Below are positions 1 through 13,733 of a stretch of DNA of 64,000 bases, piece by piece. Source of the DNA: Puffinus mauretanicus (Eukaryota; Chordata; Aves; Procellariiformes; Procellariidae). The DNA is taken from the NCBI GenBank assembly GCA_023333565.1, contig JAJKFH010003927.1, forward strand, positions 496,001 through 560,000. The letters run 5' to 3'. A program made the position numbers and the translations under genes. The first letter of the stretch is position 1, and each line of letters begins with the position of its first letter. The notes below the pieces were generated by a model. It was given only the letters and a program-made list of their open reading frames with translations. It searched no databases and was not told the origin of the DNA.

Positions 1-3000
1 GTGTGTACATGTACGTGTACCACGGTAATGACACGGAACTGGAAGGTGGAGTGAAGAGCACGCTGATGTGAAGTGATAGCAGGCTGGGAAAAACAGTGCA
101 GGAGAGCATAGGCTTAAACTACAGCATGTCGGCTCACAGGAGACACAGCTCGGTCTGTCAAAATCAGATGCAAAATAAATGATTTGGGAAGAGATAACCA
201 AACAGATGAGTGTGCAGTGAGGACAGATTGATTAGGCAGCACAGCTTCGCTGCGATGTCCAGAGTCTGAGGAGAGAAATCAGACACAAAAGTTGCACCCC
301 ACTGTGTATCCCATGTGGAGTGAATTAAGTAGTCATCCTAGTACTCGTCAGCCTCTCCCCGACTGTCCTCTTAAAGCGGTGGACAAACTGGAAGCAAACC
401 AAAAAGGGAGGCAAAAAATCTGCGGAAAAGGAAAAGGGGCACAGGGGTGGTCACAGAGCGAGCTGAGCCTCCAGGCTGCAAAGAAAGCACTCAGAAAATG
501 GTTGCCGACAGAGGCAGTTCCTGCTATTCTCTGTCGATAGCCGGTAAAGCTAGTTACAGCAGGGACAGAGGGGATCAAGTGTGCAAGGAAAGGAAAGGCG
601 CTGTGTTACTCAACAGGATTACCCTCCATGGGGAAGGAGTTCCCCAGCTAAACCCTGCTACGAGGCACACATTGGGGCTTCTGCTTCCTTCTCCCAGCCA
701 CTGCTTCAGTTCCCACCTTGTGCAATTTCACCAGCTTTGCCAGCCCTGCAGAGACTGGGAAAAAGGCACAGCGGGCCTGGGAACCACAGCAGACATGAAG
801 AGTGAGTGCAGAGACTGAAAGCAGCCACAACATTTCTAAAATCCAGAGTGATTCCCTCGAGGCCTCTTAGGGGTGGGATTTTTTTTGCTGCAAACTGAAG
901 ATGCTGTTTGTCAGGGGAAAGATGATGCAAGCTGGGGACCACGCTCAGCCAACACCCTGCCTTCCTGCTGGTGCACGAGGTGAAAACGCAGCTCTGATTC
1001 CTCAGGTAGTGTTGAAAGTACAGCTGGGTTCAGTGTCACCCACCCTGCTCACAGAGGGTGTAAGAGCTCTTCACTAGGCTGATACTACACTGTGAAACAA
1101 GGAGACTTCCTGTTAGCTACCAAGGAGCTGAATAGGTACTGTACCATACCCCTCTCCTCCTTCACACCCCCTGCGCAGTTCCCCTCCATTTTTGTACTAG
1201 GAGTTGCAGGGAAGAAATTGTATTGTGTAACCTAGATTTGCACTCTGAATATCAAGCAGAGCATTTCAAGGAAACACGGGGAGGGAGGAACAGAGCAGAG
1301 GGAGCTCCTGAGGTGCTCAGGAATTGGAAAATCAGAAGTGCATGGTTTCTGGGAGCACTGCGGTATGAACAGGACCACCTGGAGAGCTCAGCAGCCACCC
1401 ACTGTCTCTAAGAGCTGCCCGCACACTGTAGGCCCCTGTAAGGGACTGATAAACATACGCCTTTTCAACACTGTGGCTCTCCTACTTTCCAGACAGTGGC
1501 TGGGGAGTCCTCTCAGCCCAGGTGTAAATCCACAGAAATGCCAAACCTAGCTCTGATTCCAGACTGGGAGAAGGAGTGCTGACCCTCTCCTGATCTCCTC
1601 AGCCTGCACATCTTCAAAACCAGACCCAAGCCCTGGAAGAAGTGGCAAGCATCAGAGGTGCGAGGGGTCTGGGCTTGGGGGAGGACTCCCAACGCTCCTT
1701 CCTAGGGGCCCTGCTCCTTCGGTGTTTCACTGCTCAGCTGAGGCTGCTCAAGTGGATCCTGTGGTAGGGGGCCTCTCCCCACACCATTAAAGCCCTCCCT
1801 GTGCCAAGTGCATTAGGATTGCAGACCTTATCGCTTGAGAAGTTACTGTCAATCAACTCCACAGCTTCAGTGCTGCAACAGGGAAGATGGATCCTCCTAC
1901 GCCAGCCCAGGACCCCAGGCACACAGCTGGGCAGCAGTCCTGCCCCCGCACCCGAAAGCTTGTGTCATCCTTTGCCCTGTTGGTACATGCACTATCCAGA
2001 CTATCCCGACTGCAGTGTAGACATCCTTTTAATCATGTTGGGGAATTTTTTCACCTCCACATCACCGTTTTCTGCTGAGGCACTTGAGCTGTCTTGCCTA
2101 ATCCCCAGGGAAGTGCAGAATGAAAGGGGGCAGAAGACAGAGAAGACATGAGGGAAGCCTAAACACTCCTCATGTAAAAATGGAGGGTGAGATAAAGCAT
2201 CCTGATATCGAGAGGGAAAAGAATGAAAGGAAGAGAGAGAGGAAGGAGACAAGCATATGAAGCTGCCAGATGAGCAGAAAAAAAGAGGCACTGGGTGTGG
2301 GATGGGAGAAGCAGGGAGCGAAAGTGGCTTTGGTGAGGGGAGCTGGCAGAAGCCCTGAGAGCAGGGAGGAGCAGGCAGGTGGTGTACAAGAAGCTTGTGT
2401 GGGGAAGGCATCCCTGGTGTGGGTAGCCAGCTAGGTCTGCAACAAAGCGCAGTAAACACAGACTTGTCCAAGACACAGACAGGCGAATATTAGCCACTAG
2501 AGAGGAGCCTCAGTGTAGGGAAGTCCCTCAGAGTTTTGCAGTTGAGCTCAATGAGCAGAGCTGAATCTTCCTCATATCTTTGCAGGAATTTTAAGCCTTC
2601 CTTTAGGCTACAGGCCCCAGTGCGGAGTAGTGGGGAGGCTGTTGCTTGATTGCTTTAAACTAGGAGCAGTTCCAACAGTGCAGAGGTTGATGCAGATAGC
2701 AGAAATGCAAGGTCTTACACTGAGGAAGGGAATTTGTTGGGACTGATGGAGGCACTTAAAGTCCTACAGGAGGTAACTGGTGCATGCTGTTGGGCTGAGA
2801 TGGGGAGATGAAAAAGGCTTTGGTGCTGTGCTGCATCCTGCAGTGAATATACAAGAGGCTAAGGTGAAGAAGGCTCTAGAAATGGCTTCCTCCAGTAAGG
2901 TGGCAACTCCTAAGCCTGGCCTTTCTGACAGGATCACACTGGCCACAAGCTGTCCTTGCTTTTCTACACCAATATTGGAAGAAGCATTGCACAACTTTCT

Positions 3001-5599
3001 CCCCAGGCCTTGCTCCCTACCCTGGCCTCTCTAAGCCGCCGGCGTGGCACGCTGCTGGGGAGGCAGCTAGCCCAGCCTGTGAGCCCGGTACCATGCAGCA
3101 CGGCATTTTCCAGTCAGACAAGCCCCAACCCGATAGTAAGCCGCTTTCGCTTTGCAAATTACTCATGGCATTTCCTGTAAACATCATCAACATCACCTAC
3201 AGGCTGTGAGCAGGGAAACATAGTGACATTATAAAATGTCTTCTGAAAAGGCAGGCTGCCTCATTTTTTCCATTATTTCCCAGTTTCCATATTTGGGAGA
3301 GCTAGAAATTGGGGCAGGAAGTGGAGTGTGGGGAAATCCAATGTTGATTGAGAGGAGGGCAACCTTAGCAGAACCTCAGCACGGTACTTTCCAAACCTGC
3401 CCAAAACCTTGGTGTGGAGCACTTCTTTCCCTAGAAAACCCTGGGTGAGAAAAGATGAGGAGTGCTCTGACTGCTTAGCAGTTTCCCATCCAACTTCTGT
3501 ACTCACTGTGCCTGAGGAAAAAATGCTTGTGGTCTAATGTCAGGATAAAGAGTAAGCCTGAAAAGGACATATAGGCAAACAGAGATGCAATCTAAAGAAA
3601 ATATAACCAATCACACATGCTTAAAAGTGCATGATTCAGGCTTTCCCAAATTGTGACATTGGATTAAAGAGCAACTTAAGCATTGTGCTTTCAAAAGGAC
3701 AAGAAAATAGGCAAACAAAGAAACCTCAGCCTACCTGGAGGTCTATTTGTCTTCTGATATCTTTGTCTTCAGGTTCACCGGGAGGGGCTTAACCATCTCC
3801 CTGTGACCGTGAGACCTAGAAACAGCATAAAAATTGATGGCTTAGATTCTCATGTGACCGCAAACATCCAGGCATTTAGAAAGCAACAAATATCACGAGA
3901 TTCAGGATTCATCACAAGAACAAGGAACCATCACCAAATTTGCCACTAACACAAAGCAAAGCAGACTGACAGTGTCACCTTACACTGGCATATACTAATG
4001 AATTGCTCTAAGAACAGGCTTCAAGGACTTTTTGAAGTCAAGCTTATTTTCCCCTTGTTTGTCTTATGCTGGCATTTGCCTACACCTCAGTCAGGACAAG
4101 GGGGGTCACCTTGCCAGGAGCTTTATAAAGACCCATTTTTTTTCCTCAGTGGCTCATAATCCAGTGTGTGATGGGGTCCGGTAAAGGGACTGACTGGACT
4201 AAGGCAATGAGCCGAGAAGATCTGTAAGGACTGGACCTAAATTGTTGCTCTGTAGTAGATAGAGAAAAAAACAAAATAATAATCTGCATGATGCACTATC
4301 ACAAAAACGTGAAAGAAAGTTAAATAGACACAGGCAGCTAATGCAACCTGCCAAGTTCCATGGCTTTACTGGCGCTACGCCAGAAGGATTGGTGCCATCT
4401 GGTCTGCAGCCGTGCCAGAGGTTTCGATTAGATGAGGAGCAGTGATTGATGAATGAGAGCACACAGATGCAGGGCAGGTGGAAGGGGCGAGAGGAGGGGA
4501 GACAGTGCAAGACAGAGCCAGTCAGGTGGCAGCACGTTTGGAATTATCTTGGAATGAAATCTCCGAGGCTTAATTTTATTGCAAATTTCTGAGCCCACTT
4601 CCACCAAGTTCTGTCCTTTTCCAAGAACGGTCAAAACCTTCCTTCTGCTGCGCACAAGGGCTTCACGTGACAAGGGAGTGTGGTCTCTTATAAGAGTCCC
4701 AATACTCTTTTTTAGATCAGAGTAATTTGAGACTATCCCAGGGAAAATTTCTCATACTCTCTCTGCTCCTGCAGATTAACCTGGAAAGGGGGGAGAGACC
4801 TGTAGAAAGGAAAACTAGTTAGTCTATATTTCTAAACCTCCAAGAACCTGAATCTATTTTGACTCAACAGGATCAAAATAGCTGTAACTGGGCAGGTTGG
4901 ATTTTCAGCCCAAACCTCCCCCTTCCCCTCCAAAACCACTCTGCTCCCATACACAGAGTTTTGTGGGGGATGTTTCTTTGCTGCTCTCAGTGTCATCTGA
5001 AACCATTACCCCAAGTTACATATTGACCCACGGTGTTATGCCCAGTGAGCAGGAAAACTGGCAAACAGGCAGGCACTGTGCATGGCCTGCCTGATACACC
5101 TTCTCAGTGTGGTCAGCAGCTCTCTCAAACTCTCATAAAGAACTTTGCAAAGCCTTTTGCTTCCTAGCAGGAGGAGATGGCAAAGCAGGGCAGCTGGATT
5201 GTAGCAAAAGCATAGCATCATTCAGCTAGTGAAGCAGAGAAGGGTTCCTCTGTCTTCTTCTCCTGGCAAGGGTGAGGATGTTCCAGTTACCCCAACCTTC
5301 ATGAAAAAGGTTGCTCAGAGGATACCAGGACAAGCAGAGCTCTGCTTGAGGATGGAGTTTCAAAGAGCCCATAATAAAACTCAGAGGAGTTTTGTGTCAC
5401 CTGCCATTTCGATGGAGGATGTCGGGATGCAGAGAGGGCTGGCTGCTCCCTAGAGGCTGGGCATCTGGGTGCAAGGTTGACCCCAGCATTGGCCATGCCC
5501 TCGATGACAGGCACCATCCTGCAGGATCCAAACATGGTGAACAGACCTAGGGAGTTACGGAGGTCCGTTGACAGCCCCCAACAGAGCAAGGGGATGAGC
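1..5599. other. Intergenic, nothing recognised
   Basis: Unique-looking DNA with a purine-rich stretch near 2200-2350. No conserved exon, RNA gene or named repeat was found. Confidence 0.6.
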
Positions 5600-5880
5600 C
5601 AGGGTCAGGGTCCATCCAGGGGGTCCAATCATGAGCTGAAGGAGATGAGGCTGAGGACAGGGCTGGAGACAAGCTACCTACAGCACAGACCTCAGGGCCA
5701 TCCAAGAGACAGGGCTGGAGACAGCCACACCTAAATTATAGGTCAGGAGGGGACTGGAAGCCCCAGGCTGAGCTGAAATGGGGCTCCTGGGCCCATGGCC
5801 AGGGTGTGGGGGGAGGCCCCAGGTGAGACTGGTCAGGGCCATTAAGGATTGTTAGGGCCCTCAGGGCTCTGACAGATGAA
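5600..5880. repeat. G-rich repetitive block with a 52-bp direct repeat
   Basis: The 16-mer GACAGGGCTGGAGACA occurs exactly at 5656-5671 and 5708-5723. The surrounding sequence is rich in AGGGCC/CCAGG motifs and differs in composition from its flanks. It may be a decayed minisatellite or part of an LTR; the family is not recognised. Confidence 0.4.
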
Positions 5881-8782
5881 AACACAATGGGAAGAGGGGT
5901 CCTTCTTCTTTAAAAACAAGTCCTTTCCCTCTCCTTAGCTTACATCCTGAAGGGCACCTGATGTGAGGCCTTCCTATGGAAGTATCAGCTCCCTAAATGG
6001 TACCTGCAGGTTTGTCTGCATGAGGCATGTCTGCAGAGTGGTCCTTCATGCAAAGTCTGCCCTCATATCAGAGAAATCTTGCTCGTACAGCTGACCTATG
6101 TTCCTCAGAATCAGTTCCTTACAGCACACAATACGCCCCTTAAAAACAATGTTAATGGGGGTGCGGAGTCCAAAGTTAGGAAATGCTGTGATTAAGGCCA
6201 CCTGTGCAGCCTTACTTCATCGTCCTTGTGTGTCTGCATTGGGAAATAATCGCTAATTGCCTGCTCCACAACGTCTTACCTCAATTAATGCGCAAGATGG
6301 GCAGTGCGCTGCCGTTTAGTCTCTGGCCTATTCTGTACCCACTGACATATGGCTGCAGGCTCTGTGTGTGCACACTGCTCCAGCCCTGCTCGGAAAATGA
6401 TTATTTCACAGCTTTTTCCAAACTCCTCATCATTAATGTATCACAGCATTTGCCATGGGGGTTCATCCAGCTTCACAAAATCCATTTAAAGATGGAAAAC
6501 TGAGGCAAGAGAGAAAATGAATGAATATACCATTTTTGGTACTGAAACTGGGAGTGTGAAACTAGCCTTCCTAGTCCTCAGTATTATGCAGCGCTCAGTG
6601 TCTTTAAGGACAAAACCGACCAAGTTCAGCTGAATCAAAAAATCCGCAGCATGTCTGCTAGTCAAATCCCAATGCTTCCACTTGTAGCCAAACTGAAGGA
6701 ACAGCTGATTACTGCTTGCTTTCAGCCACTTTTTTTAACATCATAACAAGAGCTTTGCAGAATAGGCTGCAACGGAGTTCAGTCACTAAAACATCATCTT
6801 AGACAAAAGATGTTTAAGATTCAGACTGGTTCCTTCAAGGGAAATAATGCACGTATATGTACTTTAAGATACACTGTAAGATACACTGCAATATACATTT
6901 CTATGTATTTTATGCATCCCTGATACCAGTTTATACATAACCAGAAACATGAAATTAGCCAGCACTTTTCAGGAGGCTGTGTTGGCTGTGTTCAAGAGTG
7001 GTATATTCTCAAGGCCATACGTGCTTTTCTGTATGCTCTCTGTGGGCTTAACATCCTGGAGTTGGGAAGAGTAAGCACCTTTGTTCCAGTCCCATCTTCT
7101 TCTCCCTCTTAGCTCCCTGGCTATCCTCTCCTGTGACGAGCTGGAGTCCTCGTCATTCCAGCCAGCTTTTCCCCAGCCAGAGCCATCAGCCTTGCAGTTG
7201 ACTGCACTCAGTCTCTTCAGCATCTAAGGTCTAACAAGCTCAGACAGCTGAGGACTAGCAGCTCAATTCACCAGGCACAACACAATCCACACCAGGTGCC
7301 CTCAGCTGCCCTGCCAGGCACCAGCCTGCTGCCCCGTGACCAAGCCCTGCCTCCATCCACCTGGCGCCTAGTTCCTAGTCTTTGATTATGGTCTCCTTTT
7401 GACCCTTCAGCTTCTGTTTAGCTTCGTTTCCTCCAGGAGACAAGCCAACCTTTCTGTTACCACTGGGCCCTGCCACCCATGTGCCACTGAAGATCCTACA
7501 ACACCAGAGTCTAAATCACTGCTTCCTCGGATAACCTGTCTTTCTGTACTCTACAGACTTGGTCCTCACTCTCCTCAGCCTTTTCTCTCAAAGTCTTGGG
7601 GAAAACCTCAGCTCTCTCCCAGTGATCCCATCTCCACCTCCCTGCCTAGACATCCTTTCTCTGAGTCAGACCAGCCTTTCTGCCTTCCCGCCTTGAACTC
7701 TGCTTCCTAATCCCCGTACCCTTTCCTCCCCTGCTCATGTTCCCCCACCTAGTCTCCCCTGCTTTCTCCCAGGCCTCACTCTACTCTCTTTACAGCTCTC
7801 ACTTACCATCTTCTTGCCCAGTTTCCCCTCTTCACCCATCTGGCCTCCTCTTTATGTGCAATTCATGAGAAGGTTCATAATTTGAATGGGGTTTCCACAG
7901 GAAGGGGGGGAAAAACACATCCCATAACCCAGATGTGTGTTCATTTATGATGTTACATACCACCCAGGCAGTGACATGATGTGCTGACGGTGTCTTTGAA
8001 ATCATTCTCACACATTTCTGAAAAACTGGACACACGTACAAGATAAGGCAGCAAAACTCACCCAAAGTGTATACCACAAACTGAGTACTCTTCTCTTTAC
8101 TCATATATCCTTTTAGCTCAGGAAGGAAATACCACATCTGTATAGACACAGGACAGGCTAGAGGCAGGCGTTTTGTGGTTTTTATTGTTCACAGGAGCAG
8201 GTAGATTTGCATTAAGGGCAGACACAAAGGTAAACTGAGCAGACAGATTAGGTACAAGCACATCAGGTGATATAGAAATGCCCCTCTTTTTCCCCCAGCT
8301 CATTAACACTGACCCATTTAAATGGACATTTGACTGAAAAATATAAAAATATCAGCAGTTCTCCTTTGTCTTGGTGGTATGAAGACAGAGAGTATAACCA
8401 GCTCCCACCCTCTCTAAAGCGAGGGTGACCAGAGGTGAATGACTGAACAGCTGAAGAAGTTTCTTCACTGATTGTTATCAATCAGGCCAGCATCATTCAG
8501 CACAGCTAATTCCACCCACCACAGGTTTGTTTTGAAAGCAAGATGATGCCATTCCTTGTTGTGGATGCACTGTTTAGGCATGTTGCAGTATTGCCTAAGC
8601 TCAGCAGGAAAGAGAATAACATTGCTAAGGGCAGGTGATATCATTTCTGACGGAGAGCAAGGACATGTCTTTCCCAGCACCTGTGGGGAGTAGAAACACT
8701 GACAATAAGTAAGCAGTAGGGAAAAGAGGAATCGCGTGGTGGTCCTGATTCAACAGAGTTCCCAAGTACATGCCCAACCTCA
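5881..8782. other. Intergenic, nothing firm
   Basis: A short string near 6490-6515 (AAGATGGAAAACTGAGGCAA) resembles a MIR core but is too short to call. A pyrimidine-rich stretch runs from about 7550 to 7850. Confidence 0.55.
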
Positions 8783-8840
8783 AGTTCATGAGTAGCCCTT
8801 GATTAAGGGTTAGTTCACGAGTAGCCCCCTTTGGTTAGGG
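8783..8840. repeat. 29-bp tandem duplication
   Basis: Two adjoining units both start AGTTCA(T/C)GAGTAGCCC: 8783-8811 and 8812-8840. The first contains CCCTTGATTAAGGG, a short hairpin. Confidence 0.75.
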
Positions 8841-11800
8841 CCAGGCATACAAACGCCTCGCTGAATCATGGCCATAATAATGGATAAATACAAGATGGAA
8901 ACCCTGTCCTAAAGCTCACCAGACTCCCAAACAAAGATCCAATTGTCTGCTACAGAGATGGGCATAGGAAGGAGGAGACTAACTGGCAAACAGAGATATC
9001 CACGTTTTATTTTCATACTGTGCCTACGGTGCCCCGATCTGTAACAGAATATAAATATGTATTCAATGTGTCAAAGAGACAAAATTCTTTAAGGCAAGCA
9101 ACATTTTTTTCCCAGCTGAAACATAGCTATTGCATCAAGACTCAATCACCCGTTTCTTCAAAGAATGCCGTGCAACCGAATGGCAACCAGTCACCCAGAT
9201 TTGGTTTTTTATACCACACCAGGGAGGGGAGGAAGGCAAAGAGTTAGTCCCATAAGTATCACAGGGTGGAATTCATCTGGAGACCCAGAGATTTTCCAAA
9301 ACAACAGTAGATGAGAAGTCATTAAAAAGAAAGGGAGAGGGGAGAGAGAGAAGGAGGAAATTTCTATTTCCTTTGAAAGGATCTGTGTTTGGGAACAAAT
9401 AGGAAGCAAACATTTACTAAAGCAGACATTTACACCTGAGTTAGCTGCTTATGGAAAATGGGGAGAAGTGGGCATTTCTGGAACACAGTTTGTCTCATCC
9501 TCATGTAGACGTCTAAAAGAGATCAGATGACTCGCGTCATGGGAACTCCTGCTTCTCCTCACTGACGATAAAGGGAGCCCAGAGCGACTGGCACAAACTG
9601 AGCTGTCTGCAGGCACTTGCAGCTGGACGAGATACACCCCACCTGCAGTGTCCCCAAAGACCTGGTAAAGACCTTTTGTAAGAGACTGAGTCACATTCGT
9701 TTGATTAAAAAGAGACCATACAGACAGAGGGAATTGTCTTCAGGGCCACCTTTTGCTGCATCCAGGCTTTTGGTGGAAAAATCTGGTGATGCAGTTGACA
9801 GACCTGTGTCTCCTTGCTTTGGGAGGCCAGGCTCAGCTGGGAAAGGACAGAGACTCAATAGCGACAGTAACATAAATCCTTTCCTTCAGAAAGGAACGGA
9901 AAAAAACCTTCACACTTCAGAATTTGCTAACTGAGACTTCTAGCAGTCATTTAACGGAATTCCTCTGTGCTGCTGAATAACCTTTAAGGTGGAAAGCAAT
10001 GGCTGGCTGAGCTTTCTGACATGCACCAGTATGTCACCGAGAGAAAGCAGAGTGATTCACGAGCGCAGTGAAACCCCGGCGCTTCGGGGAACTCCTTTCA
10101 CTGCATCCTCTCGCGGAGCTGGGGGAGGGCAGGACAAAGCCAGTGTGAAGGGGAGCCAGCTGCAGAAAACAGCCCGTAAGAAAGAGGAGGGGGAACCTTT
10201 CGTTTCTCACTGCTTTTGAACGTGACCATCTCCCTCCCCCTGCCCTCATCCCTAGGGACTTCTTTCCCTGGATCGAAATGCGGGCCAGCACCAAGAAGGC
10301 AGGAAGCGGGGCACAGCAGCTGAAACCTCCGTGCCGCTCAAAAGGAAACGCGATGGCATGCTTCAGACAGCAACCGTCATACCATTTCCCTCGCCTTACC
10401 ACGTTGGCTCCTTAAGAGGGCAGGCAGTGTGGATGTGGGGCTGGGCTCCAGCTGATGAGCCCTCTCCCAGGGCCTTGGGAAGCACCCCGTGGGTGCACTT
10501 CGGGGGACACAAAGGAGGAGGGTCTTGTTGAACTGGTCAGAGCTGGCCCCACACCAGGCCGGATGCTGGAGCCTTTCAGGTGTCTGGACTCAACATTTCC
10601 CAGAACCTGTATTACCCCGGGTTTTTGACTCCTGCTATAATCTACTGTATCTTGGCCTTCGTTCATTTGATAATGTTATTTGTACACCTTAGCTGAATAC
10701 CTCTAGTGAACAGAGTTCTCACTGGCCAGGCAAGCATCATACCATTCAACCTTGGCAATTTCCAGCCTTCATTGCAGCACTATTTCCTTTCTTTGGGTTT
10801 TCTAATGAAACATAACATGTAGCTGTTATATCAAGGCATGTGGCCACTTGGAGAGCACACCAAGATGTTCATATATAGACAAACTACAGAAAATACCAGT
10901 CTGAAAGCCCCAGTGGTGGTATGATTTACTTCAACTCACTGCAGAGAGACTGACAAAAACTGACGGACCAGATGTTCAAAGGGAGACTAAGCCTCAGTTG
11001 TATCAGGAATTCCAGAAACTCTCATCCCGTCTCAGCACTAAAAAGTAGGAACTGGGTTTTCCGAAGCATTTTGCCTGCTTGCAGAAGTTACCTCTTTGGC
11101 CACAGGCACAATACCCTGAAAATCTGGCCCTTCTCTAGACACTTAAGTATGGTTTGAGCTCTACTGAAAGCGTCTGGCTCCTGAGGTGTCTTTGTCTGTG
11201 CTTAGGAGAATCTTCAACATTTTCCAGCTTAAAATACATTTAGCGTGGAGGCACGCCTGTATGGACAAGTGGCTGTTGTTTTGACCTACTGCTCAGAGAT
11301 ACGCTGTCTCCAAGTGAGATCAGTGCAGTGCTCGCTTAGAAGCACGCAAAGGCAGCAGGTACATAGCAGACGGACATTGCTATTCATGGGCACACGACAG
11401 TAAGATTTCCTGCCTTTGGGAAGTGTACAAACTGTTTATGAGCCTTTATGTACGGCAAGGATGGCTTTTAAAAGAAGATAACCTTTCTAGTTTATCTGGG
11501 GCCTCTGTTTATGTGTTGCTGTTGTTCTTGTTGCCATAACAAAAAAGAGCTCTCGGTCTTCTAATGTGTGCTGTCCTTGATGAGCCTTTTGCCAGAAAAA
11601 TCCTGTGAAGTGTGAGTCCCACAAAACTCAAACGTTTCTATTTATTTTAATAGCAGGGAGTTTACCACAATTAGTTGTCCATGTGTCTGCCTCCTTTATG
11701 ATGTTGCTGTGCCTTCTCTTTAATAGGAGCAACTATTGCAAATTCTTTTTTTGAATAAAAGAATCAACATCAAGCATTTTGGAAGCAGCATATTGTATCA

Positions 11801-13304
11801 CCTCTAGGTGATCTCAAACCCTCCCACCTGTCAGATTTTTTTCTTATAGGCCTATGTAACACACAGTGCAACCTTGAGCCCAGTACCTCTGCTAATGATG
11901 CCAGTCTGGATCATAGGCCTAAATAATCAGGTGTTTGGCACCAAGTATTCCAAGGGTATCCTTGAAAAATAAATTGTAAGTTTGCAGAACTTAACTAACA
12001 CAAACAGTTTGTAACCAAAAAAAGGTGGGAAAAGGGTGTATGAAGAAAGCTAAAAGTTTCACTTATTCTTTGATCATTTTCAGTATTTCTGCAGGATTAT
12101 TTATTCAGTACTTAGAGCATAAGACTTCCTATTTCCCTTTTAAATGTGTAAATAAGCATTTTTTCCCTAGTCTGATGACAAAGCAAAAAAATTAGAAGAA
12201 AGGGTTCAGATCACATTGTGTTTTCAATTTTCCTGCAACACTGTAAGCCAGAGGAATTGCTGGGTGCTGAACACCAATATTGCATTTGTCCCAGATAAAA
12301 CATTAATCTTTTGGGGCACTGGTAAAACAAGCAAAGGAAGTGAAGAACTGGTTTCCTGGGATGCTTGCGGAGCAGGCGTGCTCCGTTATCTAATGGCTCA
12401 GCGGTCAGATCATTCGTCAGGGATGCAGGAGATCCGATATTTTCCCTTTCTCCATGCAAAGAAGTCTGACCCCCTACCTTTTGTCCTTCAGATGACTGTC
12501 CTGAACGTATGAGATGACACTCAGGAGCAAAGGGAGCAAGAAGGACAGAGCTCAGTTTCTCCTGCTGACAATGTTTCACTTTGCCTGACAACTTAAAACC
12601 TCCACTTAATCAGAGATGAGCGCTCCCATCCGATCTACCATGCGCGTATCTCCATCACGAGGCTAGAATTTCATCCCTGCCCCTCTCAGCAGGGAAGTAC
12701 GCCATGCAAAGAGGGAGCTCCAGTTCAAGTGTGCTCTTCACCCAGCTCAGCCTCCAGACTTTCAGCAGGCAGGAGCCGCAAAGCTATGTGGGTTTTTACT
12801 CAAACTGCATGAGTTCAACTCAGACCTGAGCCATGCAGTTGGGCCTGACGTTGAGGGCATAAATGCGTGGTTTAGTACAGAGGTTTTGCCCTAATACCAC
12901 ATCATGTTGACATGGCTACACTTCTTCCGAACCTGGGGTTTCCCCAGAGACTTCCCACACAGCACTACAATATACTGTGTACGCATACCCCCGGCTGCTG
13001 CAAAATTGGCTCCCTAGAGATGTAAATGAGAGCTCTGAAATGTCCACATTTCTTAATAGCTAAGGCTAAATGGAAAGGCAATTCTTATGCCTTGTTTCCA
13101 ACACTAGCCCATCCACAGGTAAATAAATTCAGAAAAATGAAGAACAAGACCAAACCTAGCCAATTTTAAGGAGCTTCCATGAGAAGATCGGTCAACTAAC
13201 TTGAAAAGGGAAAACTGATTGTGCGACACCTTTGTGCTTCCAGGTCCTGGTGCAGAAGAACATAGCTGTTCTTGGCACTTTCATTTCAAAATCTTTTTTC
13301 ATTT
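8841..13304. other. Intergenic, nothing recognised
   Basis: Contains a GA-rich tract at about 9326-9360 and otherwise unremarkable sequence. Confidence 0.55.
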
Positions 13305-13733
13305 TGATCACAAAAATGATTAGAGGGATGGAACACCTCTCCTATGAAGAAAGGCTGAGGGACTTGGGGTTGTTCAGCCTGGAGAAGAGAAGGCTTCGGG
13401 GAGACCTTATTGCAGCCTTTCAGTACTTAAAGGGAGCTTATAAGAAAGATGGGGACAAACTTTTTAGCAGGACCTGTTGCAACAGGACAAGGGGAATGGT
13501 TTTAAACTAAAAGAGGGTAGTTTTAGACTAGATATAAGGAAGAAATTTTTTATGATGACGGTGGTGAAACACTGGCACAGGTTGCCCAGAGAGGTGGTAG
13601 GTGCCCCATCCCTGGAAACATTCAAGGTCAGGTTGGACGGGGCTCTGAGCAACCTGATCTAGTTGAAGATGTCCCTGCCCATGTCAGGGGGGTTGGACTA
13701 GGTGTCCCTTCCAACCCAAACTATTCTATGGTT
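13305..13733 (+). mobile_element. CR1 non-LTR retrotransposon, 5'-truncated 3' end (CR1-J-like)
   Basis: Contains the hallmark CR1 3' sequence: AAAAATGATTAGAGGGATGG, ATGAAGAAAGGCTGAGGGAC, GTTGTTCAGCCTGGAGAAGA, the C-terminal RT-ORF2 remnant [20 protein letters not shown], and the tail CCTTCCAACCCAAACTATTC. Frames are broken, for example around 13490-13510. Wording such as AGTTGAAGATGTCCCTGCCC resembles bird CR1-J copies. The usual terminal ATTCTATGA repeat is reduced to one degraded unit. Confidence 0.95.

Noticed and set aside
6485..6515. GATGGAAAACTGAGGCAAGAG resembling a MIR core
   Set aside because: Only about 25 bp of similarity; too short to separate from chance.
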